Part shown: piece after piece, positions 36,051 through 45,733 of the stretch
Position numbering within the stretch: position 1 is the first letter of the stretch
Layout: each line of letters starts with the position of its first letter
The notes under the pieces: generated by a model
Seen by the model: only the letters and a program-made list of their open reading frames with translations
Database searches by the model: none
Told to the model about the DNA's origin: nothing
Assembly: GCF_019795295.1 (NCBI RefSeq)
Contig: NZ_JAIMCG010000008.1
Location: 168,364 to 232,363 of the forward strand
Length of the DNA stretch: 64,000 bases
Direction: 5' to 3'
Origin: Cupriavidus sp. AU9028
GTDB lineage: Bacteria; Pseudomonadota; Gammaproteobacteria; Burkholderiales; Burkholderiaceae
Program-made: the position numbers and the translations under genes

Positions 36051-38387
36051 TCAATCCGCGGCGGCTTCGGGGTCGGGGGTGGCCTTGTTCTGCGGTTGCT
36101 GCTCGCCACGCAGCCCTTCCAGGAATTTCACTACCGCCGCCTGGTCGCGGGTGCGCCGGAACGGCGGCAGGCTCTGCCAGATCTGGCGCCCATAGGGCTT
36201 TTCCACCAGACGGGTATCGCAGATCACCAGCACGCCCTTGTCGCTCTCGGAGCGGATCAGGCGGCCGGCGCCCTGCTTCAGCGTGATCACGGCGTGCGGC
36301 AGCTGGTGGACGGCGAACGGACTCAGCCCCTTCTTCTGCAGCGCCTCCATCCGCGCCGCCAGCACCGGATCGTCGGGCGGCGCGAACGGCAGCTTGTCGA
36401 TGATCACCAGCGACAGCGCCTCGCCTCGCACGTCCACCCCTTCCCAGAAGCTCTGGCTGCCGACCAGCACCGCATTGCCCAGGGCCCGGAAGCGGTCCAG
36501 CAGTTCGGTGCGGCTGGCCTGCCCCTGCACCAGCAGTGGCAGTTCGAGGCCGCGGGCGGCGAAGGCTTCGTAAAGCAGGTCGGAGGCGCGTTGCACGGCG
36601 CGCAGCGTGGTGCAGAGCAGGAAGGTCCGCCCGCCCGCTGCCTCGATCAGCGGCAGCGCGGCCTGCACCACGGCATCGGTAAACTGCGGCGACTGCGGCG
36701 CCGGCAGCTCGCGCGGCACGTAGAGCAGGCCCTGCGAGGCGTAGTCGAACGGGCTGGGCAGGGTCAGCGAGCGGTCCTTGTCCAGGCCCAGTTGCGCGGC
36801 ATAGTGCGCGAAGTTGCCGCGCACAGACAGCGTGGCCGAGGTGAAGATCCACGCGCGGGGGTGGCCGCCCCGTTGCCGCGCGAAGATCGGTGCGATCGAC
36901 AGCGGCGTGCGGTGCAGCTGCACCGTGTGCGAAAAGACTTCGACCCAGCGGACGGTTTCGGTGCGGAACGCCGGTGCGGCGGCAGTGGAGACCGGCGCTT
37001 CCGCCTCGGCCCCGCTGTCGGCGCCCGCCCCCCTGACCGCCGGCACACTGCCAGCGTCCGGTGCTCCCTCCCCCGCTTCGCCGGCTTGCGCGCCACCTTG
37101 CTCGCCGGCCGCAAGCCCAGGCAACTCGCTGCCACCCCTGGCCGGCGGGTCTTCCGGCGGTAAGGCCACCGGCGCGTCGTCATCGCGCCAGGCGCGCAGC
37201 CGGTCCGCCAGCTCCTGCGCGCGGCGATGGCATTGCTCCAGCGTATCGGCGCGTTCGGCCTGGCCGCGCAGCAGCGCCACCACATCGGTCAGCGCGTCTT
37301 CAAGCGTGTCGAGCGTATCGAAGAACGGTTCGCCGATGCGCGCGTCGGCCTCGATCTGCCCGATCGCCATACGCACGTTGTCCTTGCCGAAGGCCAACCG
37401 CAGGTCGCGTGCGGCGCGCTCGAGCGGCGCGACGATGCCGACCCAGTCGGCCGCATCGCGCGCGTGCGACAGCCCTTCCGCGACGGTATCGCGGGCCAGT
37501 TCCAGCAGCTGGCTGGTAGACAGCGTTTCGCCGAAGAACAGCGTCGCCGTTTCAGGCAACTGGTGGGCTTCGTCGAAGATGATGGTATTGGCGGCGGGCA
37601 ACAGCTCGGCCATGCCGGTGTCGCGCAGCACCACGTCGGCGAAGAAGAGGTGGTGGTTGACCACCACCAGGTCCGCCTGCTGCGCTTCCTTGCGGGCGCG
37701 CATGACGAAGCAGTCCTTGTAGTGCGGGCATTCGCTGCCCAGGCAGTTGTCGCGCGTCGAGGTCACCATCTGCCACACCGGCGCATTCTCGGGGACGCTG
37801 GCGAGTTCGGCCTTGTCTCCCGAGGACGTGGTCCGGGCAAAGTTGGCGATCTCGCGCAGCCATGCCGCATCCTGGCGCGACGCCAGCCGGCCGGCGGCCT
37901 GTGCGCGTTCCAGATGGTAGTGGCAGAGGTAGTTGGCCCTGCCCTTGAGCAGCGCGACCGACACCGGCACCTTCAGCGCCCGGCGTACCGTCGGAATGTC
38001 GCGCAGGAACAGCTGGTCCTGCAGCGTCTTGGTGCCGGTCGACAGAATGACCTTGCCGCCCCACAGCATCGCGGGCACCAGGTACGCAAAGGTCTTGCCG
38101 GTGCCGGTTCCCGCCTCGACGATGACCGTGTCGTTCTCGTCGATCGCTCCGGCCACCGCCTCGGCCATCCGCGCCTGCGACTGGCGCGGGCGATACCCGG
38201 GAATCCCCTGCGCGAGCGTGCCCGTGGGCGAGAAGATCCGCTGCAGTTCGCCAGCGCGTGCAGCGGCGGCATCGGGCTGCCCGGCCGGCGCAAGCCGGTC
38301 GCCGCTGGAGGAGTCGGGCGCCGGGCTGGACGGGTCCACGTCGGGCGATGAGTCGGGATGGTGGTCAGGCAAGGGGGACAACAGCAA
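36051..38387 (-). CDS. DinG/YoaA-type ATP-dependent DNA helicase (XPD-like, Fe-S)
   Basis: The 778-residue superfamily 2 helicase unwinds damaged or structured DNA 5'-3'. Motif I is EAGTGTGKTFAYL (about 91-103); the Fe-S cysteines are C155, C215, C220 and C226; motif II is DEAH (272-275). The C-terminal helicase motif GSQSFWEGVDVRG and motif VI QGAGRLIRS are intact. A low-complexity insert of about 70 residues (about 395-465, rich in Ala, Gly, Glu, Pro) interrupts the fold. The start is a TTG at 38387, preceded by no strong ribosome site; a GTG at 38339 is an alternative. YoaA is as likely as DinG, so no symbol is given. Confidence 0.88.
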   Translation of the reverse strand: MLLSPLPDHHPDSSPDVDPSSPAPDSSSGDRLAPAGQPDAAAARAGELQRIFSPTGTLAQGIPGYRPRQSQARMAEAVAGAIDENDTVIVEAGTGTGKTFAYLVPAMLWGGKVILSTGTKTLQDQLFLRDIPTVRRALKVPVSVALLKGRANYLCHYHLERAQAAGRLASRQDAAWLREIANFARTTSSGDKAELASVPENAPVWQMVTSTRDNCLGSECPHYKDCFVMRARKEAQQADLVVVNHHLFFADVVLRDTGMAELLPAANTIIFDEAHQLPETATLFFGETLSTSQLLELARDTVAEGLSHARDAADWVGIVAPLERAARDLRLAFGKDNVRMAIGQIEADARIGEPFFDTLDTLEDALTDVVALLRGQAERADTLEQCHRRAQELADRLRAWRDDDAPVALPPEDPPARGGSELPGLAAGEQGGAQAGEAGEGAPDAGSVPAVRGAGADSGAEAEAPVSTAAAPAFRTETVRWVEVFSHTVQLHRTPLSIAPIFARQRGGHPRAWIFTSATLSVRGNFAHYAAQLGLDKDRSLTLPSPFDYASQGLLYVPRELPAPQSPQFTDAVVQAALPLIEAAGGRTFLLCTTLRAVQRASDLLYEAFAARGLELPLLVQGQASRTELLDRFRALGNAVLVGSQSFWEGVDVRGEALSLVIIDKLPFAPPDDPVLAARMEALQKKGLSPFAVHQLPHAVITLKQGAGRLIRSESDKGVLVICDTRLVEKPYGRQIWQSLPPFRRTRDQAAVVKFLEGLRGEQQPQNKATPDPEAAAD

Positions 38388-38445
38388 ATGAGGGTGGGAT
38401 CGCCCGCAACGCCATGGCGGCGGTCATGCGGGCATGGACCGACGT

Positions 38446-38649
38446 CTAGGCAGGCACGTCGGGTTCGAGCTGAAGCTGCAGCAAGGTGATCGCGTCCTTC
38501 AGCTTGAGCTTGCGTTTCTTCAGCCGCCGCAGCTGCAGTTCATCGCAACTCGGCTCGTCGGCCAGCCGCTCGATCAGGTAATCGAGGTCGCGGTGCTCGA
38601 TCTGCAGCTCGATGATGCGACGCTGCACGGTATTCAGGTTCTGGTCCAT
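38446..38649 (-). CDS. DUF465/YdcH-family small coiled-coil protein
   Basis: The 67-residue product has two helices (TVQRRIIELQIEHRDLDYLI and LQLRRLKKRKLKLKDAITLL) joined by a short turn, the pattern of DUF465 (YdcH). These short charged helical proteins are widespread and of unknown role. The ATG at 38649 fits. Confidence 0.85.
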   Translation of the reverse strand: MDQNLNTVQRRIIELQIEHRDLDYLIERLADEPSCDELQLRRLKKRKLKLKDAITLLQLQLEPDVPA

Positions 38650-38724
38650 CCGCTAATCGGGTAAAGGGCAAGGCGACGAGTGGCGGCACGAGCCGGCCTG
38701 CGCGGCAGCGCCGGCCGGCGACGC

Positions 38725-39501
38725 TCAGAAGCCGAACGGGCGGGCCTTCGGTTCGCTCGCCTGGCGCTCGCTGGCGCGCGCGCGGCGCTCTTCCACCTCG
38801 CGCTGGCGCTCTTCGGCCTGGCGCTGCTTGGCTTCGAAGGCACGCACGTTCTCGGCGCGCTGGCGGGCGTCCTCGGCCGCGCGTTCGCGCGCCTCACGCA
38901 TCCGCGCATCGAACTCGGCCTGCTTCTGCTGGTACTCGGCGGCATTGGCCGCACGCTGCGGCGCCTGCGCCTGACGCTCGGCGTCGCGCAGCTGCTGCTC
39001 CTGTTGCCGGCGCTCGAAGGCCGTCCGGCTGGCCGCCTCGTCCGCCTCGCGCTGCGGGCGGCTGGCTTCGTACTCGGCCTCGCGGATCGCCTGGTCGCGG
39101 TCGCGCCGCTGCGCGCGCCACGCCCGCTCGGCTTCGCCGATCTCGAGGTCGCGCCGGCGCAGCACTTCCAGTTCCGCGCGCTGCGTCTCCTTCGCATCAT
39201 CGAGGCAACTGCTGACGAAGAACTTGTCGTAGCAGGCGTGCGCGGCCTGTGCATGACGGTAGTTGGTCCAGGCGCGGGAATCGTCCACCGCCTTGCGTTC
39301 GGCGGCGAAGTCGCGCGGCGGCTGCGCATCCGCCTGCTCCGCAGCCGGAGCGGCGCCTTGCGCAAGGGCAGCGCCGGCCGCGACAGCCAGGCAGGCCGCG
39401 CCCAGCGCAGCGCGCAGGGTGCGCATGGCGGGCACGCGTGCCGAGGGCAGCGGGGTCGTCGCAGCAGGGTTTCGTGACGTGACGTCTGGCTTGGCGTTCA
39501 T
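38725..39501 (-). CDS. Exported coiled-coil protein, unknown function
   Basis: The 258-residue product is not recognised. A signal peptide is likely (RTLRAALGAACLAVAAGAAL, then AQG). Choosing the ATG at 39426 instead of 39501 would put that signal at the very N-terminus and is a real alternative. A short Cys-containing segment, CYDKFFVSSCLDDAKE, follows the first 55 mature residues and could form a disulfide. The remaining 150 residues are a long Arg/Glu/Ala coiled coil. It diverges from tex. Confidence 0.7.
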   Translation of the reverse strand: MNAKPDVTSRNPAATTPLPSARVPAMRTLRAALGAACLAVAAGAALAQGAAPAAEQADAQPPRDFAAERKAVDDSRAWTNYRHAQAAHACYDKFFVSSCLDDAKETQRAELEVLRRRDLEIGEAERAWRAQRRDRDQAIREAEYEASRPQREADEAASRTAFERRQQEQQLRDAERQAQAPQRAANAAEYQQKQAEFDARMREARERAAEDARQRAENVRAFEAKQRQAEERQREVEERRARASERQASEPKARPFGF

Positions 39502-39628
39502 GGCGCGATTCTATCACCGCGGCCCCTTTCGGCCCCCAGCGCGGGTGCGGGTTTCCCCCTGACCTCGCGCGGCGGAAGCCTGGCGCCCTTGTGGCAAAAT
39601 GCCCGGCTTTCGACCGACTGTTTTTCCG

Positions 39629-41986
39629 ATGTCCAACCTGCCCGCACCCGTCCTGCAAAAGATCGTTTCGCTGATCGCGGCCGAACTGTCCGTGCAACCC
39701 CGCCAGGTCGCGGCGGCCGTCGAGCTGCTCGACGAAGGCGCAACCGTTCCCTTCATTGCCCGCTACCGCAAGGAGGCGACGGGCAACCTCGACGACACCC
39801 AGCTGCGCACGCTGGAAGAACGCCTGCTGTACCTGCGCGAGATGGAGGAGCGCCGCGCGGCGATCCTGGCGTCGATCGAGGAACAAGGCAAGCTGACCGA
39901 CGAACTGCGCACGGCAATCGAACAGGCGGTCACGAAGCAGACGCTCGAGGACCTGTATCTGCCGTACAAGCCGAAGCGCCGCACCCGTGCACAAATCGCA
40001 CGCGAGTGCGGACTCGAGCCCCTGGCGCAGGCGCTGCTGACCGATCCGTCGCTGGACCCGCAGGCCGAAGCGGCCAGGTACGTCAATGGCAAGCCCACGG
40101 CCGACGGCGGCGTGCCGGACGTCAAGGCCGCGCTGGACGGCGCGCGCGACATCCTCTCGGAACAGTTCGGCGAGACCGCCGAGCTGCTGGGCAAGCTGCG
40201 CGACCACCTGTGGAACCAGGGCGTGCTCAGCTCCAGCGTGATGGAAGGCAAGGAAGGCGCGGAGGAAGAGAAGTTCCGCGACTACTACAACTACAGCGAG
40301 ACGATCCGCACCATCCCGTCGCACCGTGCGCTCGCCCTGTTCCGGGGGCGCAATGCCGGCGTGCTGCTGGTCAAGCTGGGACTGGGCGAAGAGCAGGACG
40401 CGCTGGTGCCGCATCCCTGCGAGGTGATGATTGCCGAGCATGTCGGCATCCGCAACCAGAATCGTCCGGCCGACAAATGGCTGGGCGATGTCTGCCGCTG
40501 GTGCTGGCGCGTCAAGGTGCAGCCGCACCTGGAAACCGAACTGCTGACCCGTCTGCGCGAGACCGCGGAAGGCGAAGCGATCAAGATCTTCGGCCGCAAC
40601 CTGCATGAACTGCTGCTGGCCGCCCCCGCTGGCCCGAAGGCCGTGATGGGCATCGATCCCGGCATTCGCACGGGCTGCAAGGTGGCGGTGGTCGATGCCA
40701 CCGGCAAGCTGCTGGAAACCGCCACCATCTACCCGCATGAACCGCGCCGCGACTGGAACGGCTCCCTGGCAACGCTGGCGCGGCTGGCCAGGCAGCATGG
40801 CGTGGCGCTGGTGTCGATCGGCAACGGCACCGCCAGCCGCGAGACCGACCGGCTGGTGCAGGACCTGATGCGGCAGGCGCCAGAGCTGAAGCTGACCAAG
40901 ATCGTGGTCAGCGAGGCTGGCGCGTCGGTGTACTCGGCGTCGGAACTGGCTGCCAAGGAATTTCCGGAACTGGACGTCTCGCTGCGCGGCGCCGTCTCCA
41001 TCGCGCGCCGCCTGCAGGATCCGCTGGCCGAACTGGTCAAGATCGATCCCAAGTCGATCGGCGTGGGCCAGTATCAGCACGACGTCAACCAGCGCGAGCT
41101 GGCGCGCACCCTCGACGCCGTGGTCGAGGACTGCGTGAATGCGGTGGGCGTCGACGTCAACACCGCTTCGGTGCCGCTGCTGGCGCGCGTGTCGGGGCTG
41201 AACAGCGTGCTCGCGCGCAATATCGTCGAATACCGCGATGCCAATGGCGCCTTCGGCAACCGCAATGCGCTGAAGAAGGTGCCTCGGCTGGGCGACAAGA
41301 CCTTCGAGCAGGCCGCCGGCTTCCTGCGCATCAATGACGGCGACAATCCGCTGGACCGCTCCTCGGTGCACCCGGAAGCGTATCCGGTGGTGCAGCGCAT
41401 TCTCGACCATATCCGCAAGGACCTGCGCGAGGTGATGGGCAACCGAGACGCGCTGCGCGGGCTGAGCCCCAACCAGTTCACCGACGAGACCTTCGGCCTG
41501 CCCACCGTGCGCGACATTCTGGCCGAGCTGGAAAAGCCCGGCCGCGATCCGCGTCCGGAGTTCAAGACCGCCACCTTCCAGGACGGCGTCGAGGATATCA
41601 AGGACCTGCAGCCCGGCATGATCCTGGAAGGAGTGGTGACCAACGTCGCCGCGTTCGGCGCCTTCGTCGACATCGGCGTGCATCAGGATGGACTGGTGCA
41701 TATCTCGGCCCTGTCGAACAAGTTCATCAAGGATGCGCACGAGGTGGTCAAGGCGGGCCAGATCGTCAAGGTCAAGGTCATGGAAGTGGATGTGAAGCGC
41801 AATCGGATCGGTCTGTCGATGCGGCTGGACGACGAGCCCGGACAGCAAGGCGGCCGGCCGCAGGGCGGGGAGCGCGGCGAACGTTCCGACCGCGGCGGCC
41901 AGCGCGGCCGTGGCGCGCCTGCGGGCCGCCGCGACGCGGAGCCGGCCGGCGCCATGGCGGCGGCGTTCGCCAAGCTCAAGCGCTGA
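39629..41986 (+). CDS. tex: Transcription accessory protein Tex
   Basis: Tex is a cytoplasmic RNA/DNA-binding protein that affects transcription and toxin expression. The 785-residue product has the N-terminal helical Tex region ([11 protein letters not shown]), a YqgF/RNase H-like domain ([20 protein letters not shown]), helix-hairpin-helix motifs around 495-560, and a C-terminal S1 RNA-binding domain (about 650-720; [20 protein letters not shown]). A Gly/Arg-rich tail follows S1. The ATG at 39629 is chosen as the start nearest the conserved N-terminus. Confidence 0.96.
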   Translation: MSNLPAPVLQKIVSLIAAELSVQPRQVAAAVELLDEGATVPFIARYRKEATGNLDDTQLRTLEERLLYLREMEERRAAILASIEEQGKLTDELRTAIEQAVTKQTLEDLYLPYKPKRRTRAQIARECGLEPLAQALLTDPSLDPQAEAARYVNGKPTADGGVPDVKAALDGARDILSEQFGETAELLGKLRDHLWNQGVLSSSVMEGKEGAEEEKFRDYYNYSETIRTIPSHRALALFRGRNAGVLLVKLGLGEEQDALVPHPCEVMIAEHVGIRNQNRPADKWLGDVCRWCWRVKVQPHLETELLTRLRETAEGEAIKIFGRNLHELLLAAPAGPKAVMGIDPGIRTGCKVAVVDATGKLLETATIYPHEPRRDWNGSLATLARLARQHGVALVSIGNGTASRETDRLVQDLMRQAPELKLTKIVVSEAGASVYSASELAAKEFPELDVSLRGAVSIARRLQDPLAELVKIDPKSIGVGQYQHDVNQRELARTLDAVVEDCVNAVGVDVNTASVPLLARVSGLNSVLARNIVEYRDANGAFGNRNALKKVPRLGDKTFEQAAGFLRINDGDNPLDRSSVHPEAYPVVQRILDHIRKDLREVMGNRDALRGLSPNQFTDETFGLPTVRDILAELEKPGRDPRPEFKTATFQDGVEDIKDLQPGMILEGVVTNVAAFGAFVDIGVHQDGLVHISALSNKFIKDAHEVVKAGQIVKVKVMEVDVKRNRIGLSMRLDDEPGQQGGRPQGGERGERSDRGGQRGRGAPAGRRDAEPAGAMAAAFAKLKR

Positions 41987-42069
41987 GCGCTGCCCTGCCC
42001 CGCCGTGCACGAGTACGGCGGGACCAGGGTCGGGTGCGATACCCGGCTGTCCGCCTCGGCTGGCACCGT

Positions 42070-43272
42070 TCAGAAGGTCGACGCCAGCTGCAGCCACAGA
42101 CTGCCGCGATGCCCGGCGAACGCGCGAGGCATACGCAACGGCCAGCCGAGCGACAACTCCAGATGCAGGGCGGCGGCGCCTGCCCGAGGCCATCGGCCCC
42201 TGACGCCCACGCCTGCGCCTGCGAGAGTGCGGCCCGGCAAGGCCGCCGCCGCCGGTCCCCAGACATGACCGACGTCGGCACCCGCGACCCACTGGACCGC
42301 CCCTTGCCAGGCGGGGATGGTCAGTTCATTGCTGACGGCCCAGCCGTTCTCCGCTGCCAGCACATGGCGCCCACCGAAGCCCCGTACCGTCTGCCGGTCG
42401 CCAATCGAAAAGTGGCTGGATGGCTGGGCGGCGCCATGCGTCATCGTTCTCTGCAACAGCAAGGCGGTGTCGACACGAAACGGCCGTTGCAGCGCGGGCA
42501 TCCCGCTCGCCAGCGCGCCCAGCGCCGCCCGCAGCCGCACCACCGGTGCGGCACGGCACGCCTGCGGCATCGCCCAGGGGTCATGCCGGCTGCCATGTCC
42601 TCCCGGCAGGTCAGCCATCCAGCTGGCGTCCAGCGTTGCTGCCAGTTGCCGGCCGGCATGGCGGTGCTGCAAGCCCACCGTCCATCCAGCCGTGCGCAGA
42701 CGTTGCACGTCCAGATCTACCCCGTCGATCGACCCTGCCGCCTGCCGGCGAAACAGTCCCGCGCGCATCGTCAGGCTCTGGTCGCCTCGCATCACCTCGT
42801 GGCCGATCTCGGCCTGCATGTCGGTGCCGTGCCAGCGCCAGTCCAGGCGCGCCTGCCCGATCGCCAGGGCACGCCGCAGTTGCGAGCGCCGCGCGCCAAA
42901 GGCGAGACGCCAGTCGCCCAGCGATAGTCGGTAGTGGGCCGCGGCGGCTCTGGCCAGACCCATGCCCCGATCCACCTGGCCGCCCGCGACAGCGGACAGC
43001 GTCAGCGTGTCCCGCAGGTGCAGCGGCGCATCGAAGGCGGTCTGGAAGACGAGCTGGCCACCCTCGCGCCATCCCGCGTCGCCGTTGCTCGCCGCGATGG
43101 TGGCATGCCACCGTTTGCCGGCGCCCTGCGCTGCGACTGGGGCGCCGTCCGGCGTCCGGTCGGCAGCAGCCGGTATCGGCATACCCGCGCAGATCAGTAC
43201 GACAAGGACTGCCATGGCGCGATGACACCGCCTCCCGGCAACCGCCCGCGATGACTGGCGGGACTGCCTCAT
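42070..43272 (-). CDS. Two-partner secretion transporter (TpsB/ShlB-like) lacking POTRA domains
   Basis: The 400-residue product has a signal peptide (AMAVLVVLICAGMPIPAAAD) and then goes within about 15 residues into the beta-barrel part of a ShlB/FhaC-type transporter. The family's secretion motif is seen as SIGDRQTVRGFGG (VRGF at 296-299), with the C-terminal strand LWLQLASTF ending in Phe. Ordinary TpsB proteins have about 550-590 residues with two POTRA domains before the barrel; no such region fits here. It is downstream of, and overlaps by 4 bp, the tpsA gene it probably serves. Confidence 0.8.
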   Translation of the reverse strand: MRQSRQSSRAVAGRRCHRAMAVLVVLICAGMPIPAAADRTPDGAPVAAQGAGKRWHATIAASNGDAGWREGGQLVFQTAFDAPLHLRDTLTLSAVAGGQVDRGMGLARAAAAHYRLSLGDWRLAFGARRSQLRRALAIGQARLDWRWHGTDMQAEIGHEVMRGDQSLTMRAGLFRRQAAGSIDGVDLDVQRLRTAGWTVGLQHRHAGRQLAATLDASWMADLPGGHGSRHDPWAMPQACRAAPVVRLRAALGALASGMPALQRPFRVDTALLLQRTMTHGAAQPSSHFSIGDRQTVRGFGGRHVLAAENGWAVSNELTIPAWQGAVQWVAGADVGHVWGPAAAALPGRTLAGAGVGVRGRWPRAGAAALHLELSLGWPLRMPRAFAGHRGSLWLQLASTF

Positions 43273-45599
43273 GGCCGGCTTCCGCCAGCATCCTCCGCTG
43301 CACGGCCAGCACGCCCGGGGCCGATACGCAATTGCACGCCCTCGCCCGCCAGCAGTTGCCCATCGTCGTTGTTCAGCGCCGCCGTGCGCAGCTGCAGCAC
43401 CTTGCCCGCGTGCAAGCGCCCCCCGGCATTGTCGATGGCAACCGTGGCCCCCGCGGTGGCGTCGCCGCCGACGTCCATCCCGCCGTGCCGATTGGACAGC
43501 GTTCCCACGTCGATGAAGGCGTTCCCCGCCGCGGTCATGGCGCCGTCGTCGTTGGCAACCCTGCCCGCCTTGAGCTCCAGGTCTCGCCCCGACAGCAGGA
43601 TGCCCTTGCCGTTGCCGATCACCGTGGCATGCAGCCGCACGTCGCCGCCGGCGGCAAGCCGGCCCCCGTCGTTGTTCAGCAGCGGCTCCCCGCGGGTTTC
43701 CGCGTGGACGGATTCGACCGCTTCGATCTGGCCCGCGCGGTTGTCCACCAGCCCGCCGAAGACGGCAAGGGACCTCGCATGCAGCTTGCCGCCGCGGTTG
43801 TCGAGGGAGATGCCGGCGGGTTCGAGCAGCACGTCCTCGCCCCGGATCCGTCCGCCCCGGTTGTCAATGGCGCCGCCGTGCATCCACAGCGGCCCGCCAG
43901 CTTCGACCGTGCCCTCGTCGTTGTCGACCGTGCCGTGCAGCGCGACCGATCCGCGCGGCACGGCTACGCGGCCGCCGCGGTTGCGCAGCCTCGGCGCCCA
44001 GGAGTCGAGGCCCGCGCCGGCCAGCAGCGAGCCGCCGCGGTTGTCGATCTCGCTGGCCGACTGCAGGGTCAGCGCCGCCGTCGATTCGATCCTGCCGCCG
44101 CCATTCAAGAGCCGCTGCCCCCGGATCGTTGCATCGCCAGCGCGCGAGACGATCGAACCCCGGTCGTTATCGAGAGCGTGGCCGGCGGCGATGGCGACCG
44201 TGCCACCTTCGATCCGTCCCTGCGCGTTGTTCACCTGCGTGGCCGCGCGCAGCGTCGCCACGCCGCCCGCCCGGATCGATCCCCCCGCCAGGTCCAGCGT
44301 CGTGCCGCTCAGTTCGACATCGCCACTGGCGTCGATGGTGCCGCTGGACTGCAGTTGCTGCGCGGCCCGGAGAACTGCCCGTCGGGGCGGCAACGGCGGA
44401 CCTGCCTCGGCGTCCGCCGGCATGCCGGCGGCCAGCGTTCCCCGGTTCGCGATCTGCGCGCCGTCGATCAACAGCGTGCCGCCCGCTGTCACGTTGCCGC
44501 TATTGCGCACGGCGCCTTCCCGGCAGTGCGCAGCCAGCTCGATAGCGTCCCGCGCCTGTAGCCTTCCGTCATTGGTCACGTCCGCCGCGTCGAGGTGGAT
44601 GGCCCCCGCCGAACGCAGCTCGGCCGCAGCGCCAATTTCCACCTTGCCCTGGCTGTCGACATCGAGATCGCCTGCCGCCGCGAAGGCGCGCCCGGCCAGC
44701 CGGATGCCGCTGCCGCGCTCCGTCGCAGCCAGCCGCAGACCCTGCGCCTGCACCACGGCGGCAGGGCCGAGCGCGATACCGGTGGCCGGCGCATCGCCTT
44801 CACCAAGCTGGGGGGTCGCGGACGGATCGCCGGCAGGCGCGAGCGGCCCGGGATAGGCGATGGTATTGGCGCCGGCCACCGCATGTATCCGGCCGCCCTG
44901 TATCCGTCCCTGGACGTCGATGGCGCGGGCGAGCAGATCGACGCGCGCCTCGGTCGCCTCCAGTCCCGCTGCGCCGATCTCGATCGTGCCGCGCCGTACG
45001 TCGAAGCCATTGGGGTTGCCGTCCCCGTCGAACAGTGGCGTGCCGGTCGCCAGCACGAAGCGGCCCGAGTGCAGCGCGCCGCAACCGGAGCAGACGATCC
45101 CGGCAGGATTGGCGACGACCACGGCGGCGGGATATCCGGCCACTTCGTGCATGCCTTGCAAGCGGGAGGCCGCGCCGCCAATGACCTGCTGCACGATGAT
45201 CCCGGCATGGCGGTTGCCGAGCATCGGGTTGCCGGCCACACGTCCGGCCAGCACCGTGCCGGTTCCCATGCCGCTGTTGACGAGTACGACGCCCGCGGGG
45301 CCGATATCGTAGGTCGTGAACCGGTTGATGCTGGTACCGCCGTCCCGCGAGGGCGGCACGATATGCACGATGGCCGTGCCTCCCGGGGGCGCGGCAACGA
45401 AGGGATGCGGCCCCGGCGCACGGTGATCGACCTGGATGGCTGGCTGTGCGGCAGCGCTTGCGGTGAACGACAGCACCGCACAGGCCAGCCAGCGACATGG
45501 CGCTCGGGTGCGCGCCGCCTTGCGCGGGACCGCGCCGACGGGATCCGGCTGATGGGATGCCGTTGGCAACGACGTCCGTGAAGGGCAAAGATCGGTCAT
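43269..45599 (-). CDS. Two-partner secretion exoprotein (TpsA, filamentous haemagglutinin type), short
   Basis: The 776-residue product has a long N-terminal signal region with hydrophobic ACAVLSFTASAAAQ, then a TPS domain showing NRFTTYDIGPAGVVLVNSG, VANPAGIVCSGCGALHSGRF and GFDVRRGTIEIGAAGLEA. The remainder is a beta-helix of FHA repeats of the pattern IDNRGG-x-L (many copies between about 300 and 740). No C-terminal toxin domain is present and it ends soon after the repeats. The stop overlaps the tpsB start (43269-43272, ATGA). The start is the ATG at 45599, not another in-frame ATG 57 bp upstream. Confidence 0.85.
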   Translation of the reverse strand: MTDLCPSRTSLPTASHQPDPVGAVPRKAARTRAPCRWLACAVLSFTASAAAQPAIQVDHRAPGPHPFVAAPPGGTAIVHIVPPSRDGGTSINRFTTYDIGPAGVVLVNSGMGTGTVLAGRVAGNPMLGNRHAGIIVQQVIGGAASRLQGMHEVAGYPAAVVVANPAGIVCSGCGALHSGRFVLATGTPLFDGDGNPNGFDVRRGTIEIGAAGLEATEARVDLLARAIDVQGRIQGGRIHAVAGANTIAYPGPLAPAGDPSATPQLGEGDAPATGIALGPAAVVQAQGLRLAATERGSGIRLAGRAFAAAGDLDVDSQGKVEIGAAAELRSAGAIHLDAADVTNDGRLQARDAIELAAHCREGAVRNSGNVTAGGTLLIDGAQIANRGTLAAGMPADAEAGPPLPPRRAVLRAAQQLQSSGTIDASGDVELSGTTLDLAGGSIRAGGVATLRAATQVNNAQGRIEGGTVAIAAGHALDNDRGSIVSRAGDATIRGQRLLNGGGRIESTAALTLQSASEIDNRGGSLLAGAGLDSWAPRLRNRGGRVAVPRGSVALHGTVDNDEGTVEAGGPLWMHGGAIDNRGGRIRGEDVLLEPAGISLDNRGGKLHARSLAVFGGLVDNRAGQIEAVESVHAETRGEPLLNNDGGRLAAGGDVRLHATVIGNGKGILLSGRDLELKAGRVANDDGAMTAAGNAFIDVGTLSNRHGGMDVGGDATAGATVAIDNAGGRLHAGKVLQLRTAALNNDDGQLLAGEGVQLRIGPGRAGRAAEDAGGSRP

Positions 45600-45733
45600 G
45601 GCGGCTCCCGCGAAGGACAGCGATGGAAAGAGTTCCACCAGCCTACGCAGGGCCACCGGCTCGCGACATCAGAGCATTCCGAAATTCCCCTGCAGGGGTC
45701 GGCAAGGGCGCCCCGCGCAGGGCGCCCTTGCGC

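Noticed and set aside
39197-42292. A 1031-codon open frame antisense to tex
   Set aside because: tex has full domain support on the plus strand; the antisense product shows no known motif.
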